DNA of 64,000 nucleotides from Flavobacterium haoranii. GTDB taxonomy: Bacteria; Bacteroidota; Bacteroidia; Flavobacteriales; Flavobacteriaceae. This document shows, piece after piece, positions 61,801 to 64,000 of this stretch. The notes beneath the pieces were generated by a model. That model made no database searches and had not been told where the DNA came from. It saw nothing but the letters and a program-made list of their open reading frames with translations. Every line of letters begins with the position of its first letter. The first letter of the stretch is position 1. Both the position numbers and the translations under genes were made by a program. The stretch is from the NCBI RefSeq assembly GCF_009363055.1, contig NZ_CP045292.1, positions 2,807,083 through 2,871,082 on the forward strand, written 5' to 3'.

Positions 61801-62831
61801 ATATTTAACCGTTGGGTGAAATTAAATTAATTGATTTTTGATTTTATTTATTGGTCTATCAAAGATAAACTTATTGATATATTGAACAAGAGATAGTGCG
61901 GTTATTTTGGCTAAAATCCTTGTTTTAAATCCTTCAAAAGTTTTAGCATAATTTCTTCTAATCAAGAATTGGTCGCATAGTTGGGAAAACAATGTTTCTA
62001 TTCTTTTTCTGGATTTTTAAATATGTACGGTTGTGATTTATAATTCAGTTGATTCATTCTTTTTGGCGTTTCCAATCTAAAATTTACCGATTGAAATAAA
62101 TCTAGCTGAATGCTTTCTGATATACATCCTCTATCCCCAAGCAACACACAATCAGACATTTGTTGTTTTATGTTTTTCAAAAAATGAACATCATAAACTT
62201 CTGCTTTGGTAATATCTAATGAATGAAAAACACCAGTAACAGAACAAACAACATGAAGTTTGTATCCGAAAAACCAATTGTTTTGGGAAGCACAAAAACC
62301 TTTTGACGGAGCGCTTTCAAATTCTTCTTTACAGATTTTTATTCTACTATGACGAGAAAATTTACATATTTCAAGCGGCATGCTATCAACAATAAAATAA
62401 TTTTCGAATTCCAAAAATTCTCTAGCTAATTTGGTTCTAATTTCTTCTGAAAATAAAAACAATTTTCTTCTTCTTTTATTGAACTGACTTCGCTCAATTA
62501 AATTTGGAATTTCAGCTTGATTTATCTGCTTAAACAATGAATTTTCACTGTCAATGGACATGAATTCAGCTGTTAGACTCAAAGCAACAACCTCTAAATC
62601 AGACATTTTTGCTTTCTTCCAACTCCTGATTTATAAATTAACTCACAATTCAAAGAACTTTTAACTTCTAAAACTCTTAAATAATTTTTTACTATATTTG
62701 ACATAGATATTGTTTTGTTTGGCGACATCAAGATACTGAATTTCAGTATCTTGAGCAATATCTAAACCGTTTTTTTTAACTCTAATTCTCTCTTTTTTCT
62801 CTCAAATAATTACACCCAACGGGTTATATTT
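61801..62831. mobile_element. IS982-family insertion sequence
   Basis: The element spans about 61807-62825 (near 1.02 kb). Terminal inverted repeats read CCGTTGGGTG at the left (61809-61818) and CACCCAACGG at the right (62813-62822). The 6-bp sequence ATATTT directly abuts both ends (61801-61806 and 62826-62831) and may be the target duplication, though it is A/T-rich. One transposase gene lies inside on the minus strand. It separates the second amino-sugar module from the deacetylase gene at the window end. Confidence 0.88.
61822..62704 (-). CDS. IS982 family transposase (two frameshifts)
   Basis: The reconstructed 294-aa DDE transposase starts at ATG 62704 (SNIVKNYLRVLEVK) and ends NKIKNQLI at 61822. 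Core landmarks are FIVDSMPLEICKFSRHSR (first Asp), YKLHVVCSVTGVFHSL, LGDRGCIS and FSQLCDQFLIRRNYAKTFEGF with the late Glu region (KRIETLFSQ). Two breaks, each one A short on the coding strand, lie near 62606-62612 and 62005-62010. The transposase may be inactive, or the breaks may be sequencing errors as elsewhere. Confidence 0.88.
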
Positions 62832-62854
62832 TTCAAATTATTTGATTTTAAGGG

Positions 62855-62870
62855 TTAACAAATTTGTTAA
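62855..62870. promoter_or_regulatory. 16-bp perfect palindrome upstream of the deacetylase gene
   Basis: TTAACAAATTTGTTAA is its own reverse complement and lies about 85 bp before the ATG at 62957. It is a candidate operator; no regulator is identified, and the A/T-rich context weakens the case. Confidence 0.35.
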
Positions 62871-62956
62871 TACTTAAATAATTTAAATACCGATGACACT
62901 CTTGTTTACAGATCTTTGAGAAATTACCTTAAGTAAATTTATTTTAATTATATATT

Positions 62957-64000
62957 ATGATAAAAAATATTATGAAAAATCTCTCCAACCTGCCTGGTTG
63001 GCGAACCAATAGAAAAATAGTAGTGATTGAAAGTGATGATTGGGGCACGATTCGTATGTCATCAAAAGAAGCTTTTAACTCACTATTAAAGAAAGGATAC
63101 CCAGTTGATCAGTGTCCATATAATAAACATGATGCTTTGGAGAGTAATCAGGATTTAGAAATGCTTTTTGATGTATTGAATAGTGTTAAAGGAAACGATG
63201 GTAACCCAGTAATCCTAACGGCAAACAACATAGTCGCCAATCCTGATTTTGAAAAAATTAAGAAATCTAATTTTAATGAGTATCATTTTGAGCCTTTTAC
63301 AGAAACTCTAAAGCATTATCCAGAGCATGATAGAGTAATGGATTTATACAGAGAAGGAATCAATAATAAATTAATTATGCCACAGTTTCATGGTAGAGAA
63401 CATTTAAATGTAACACTTTGGATGAAAGCTCTTCAAAGAAAATCAGAAGACGAAATGTTAGCTTTTGATTTAGGTATTTTTAGTTCAAAAGTTGCTCAAA
63501 AGTATGGATACCAAAATGAATATATGGATACATTTGATTTTAAAAAATTAAAAGAATTAGAGTTTCAAGAGAAAGCCATTATTGAAGGGTTAAAACTATT
63601 TAAGCATATATGGAATTTTGATTCAGAAAGTTTTATTGCACCTTGCTACATTTGGCATTCACAACTTGAAAAAGTTTTAAAAGAAAATGGAGTAAAATAC
63701 ATTCAGGGGTTAATAAATCAGTTTGAACCAAGAGAGGGGGATTCTTGGTCCTATTCCAAAAAATATCACTATCAAGGTCAAAAAAATAGTTTAGGACAAA
63801 GATATTTAATTAGAAATGCGTTTTTTGAGCCAACGATTAATCCAAGATTTGATTGGGAGTCTGATTGCCTAAAAAGAATTGATTTAGCTTTTAAATTTAG
63901 AAAGCCTGCAATTGTTTCATCACATCGTCTAAATTATATGGGATATTTAAACCCCAAAAATAGAAGTGAAAATTTATTGAAATTAAAATTTAAACCAAAA
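62957..64000 (+). CDS. Polysaccharide deacetylase-like protein (partial, runs off the window)
   Basis: An open frame of 348 codons runs from ATG 62957 (or 62972, MKNLSNLPGW) to the window end without a stop. The opening KIVVIESDDWGTIRM has the paired Asp of NodB-like polysaccharide deacetylase folds, followed by PVILTANNIVANPDFEKI, FHGREHLNV with candidate metal-binding His residues, and SSHRLNYMG. The likely role is deacetylating or otherwise modifying a glycan; the exact reaction is unknown. Its DNA near 63249-63325 is nearly identical to the remnant at 55714-55790, so a second copy once existed upstream of the rmlA copy 2 module. Confidence 0.78.
   Translation, partial: MIKNIMKNLSNLPGWRTNRKIVVIESDDWGTIRMSSKEAFNSLLKKGYPVDQCPYNKHDALESNQDLEMLFDVLNSVKGNDGNPVILTANNIVANPDFEKIKKSNFNEYHFEPFTETLKHYPEHDRVMDLYREGINNKLIMPQFHGREHLNVTLWMKALQRKSEDEMLAFDLGIFSSKVAQKYGYQNEYMDTFDFKKLKELEFQEKAIIEGLKLFKHIWNFDSESFIAPCYIWHSQLEKVLKENGVKYIQGLINQFEPREGDSWSYSKKYHYQGQKNSLGQRYLIRNAFFEPTINPRFDWESDCLKRIDLAFKFRKPAIVSSHRLNYMGYLNPKNRSENLLKLKFKPK

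Overview
The window reads as a low-GC chromosome segment of the Bacteroidota, most likely family Flavobacteriaceae (Flavobacterium-like). Evidence: A+T-rich coding sequence, the Bacteroidota promoter -7 element TAnnTTTG in front of many genes, type IX secretion (T9SS) sorting domains, a PorP/SprF-type gene beside a giant SprB-like adhesin, and UpxY-type capsule regulation. No rRNA, tRNA or CRISPR array was recognised.

Layout. 0.1-3.2 kb: sulfate-assimilation operon (DUF2061 protein, cysH, cysD, cysN) closed by a clear terminator. 3.2-6.5 kb: marC, a CoA-binding protein, a sodium:solute symporter and recR. 6.5-11.2 kb: polysaccharide export operon (Wza-like lipoprotein, Wzc-like tyrosine kinase, UDP-glucose dehydrogenase). 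11.2-22.6 kb (minus strand): PorP/SprF-type protein, a ~2,350-aa SprB-like adhesin with a type B sorting domain, a small membrane protein and a T9SS type A cargo protein. 22.9-32.0 kb: two outer-membrane proteins, a TPR/HTH regulator and a ~1,657-aa T9SS cargo protein with 279-bp tandem repeats. 32.2-34.0 kb: glmS.

34-64 kb is one large surface-glycan locus. It runs from a membrane FlaA1/WbpM-like dehydratase, a wHTH regulator and a UpxY/NusG-like antiterminator through WbpP/TviC, TviB, RmlB and RmlA, Wzx, ATP-grasp ligase, hexapeptide acyltransferase, WecE, WecF, WecB, glycosyltransferases and Wzy. A decayed deacetylase/glycosyltransferase remnant follows, then a second, diverged copy of RmlA + ATP-grasp + acyltransferase + WecE, a GT2 glycosyltransferase, an IS982-family element and a deacetylase gene running off the end. 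Read as a pathway, TviB and WbpP supply UDP-GalNAcA, WecB supplies UDP-ManNAc, and RmlA, RmlB and WecE supply dTDP-Fuc4N. The ATP-grasp/acyltransferase pair probably acylates the 4-amino sugar and the WecF-like enzyme transfers it. The duplicated ATP-grasp tailoring module is the most interesting biology here. A ~3-kb island (38.7-41.9 kb) of heptanucleotide arrays and mosaic intergenic repeats around a DUF4143 ATPase interrupts the locus; one palindromic repeat type seen there also sits in frame inside tviB.

Caution: about 20 genes carry a single-base frameshift or nonsense change, mostly one base missing from a homopolymer, including in glmS, which is normally essential. Most are probably sequencing or assembly errors. 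Such genes are annotated as one reconstructed CDS with the break noted; only 55.4-56.9 kb looks truly decayed.
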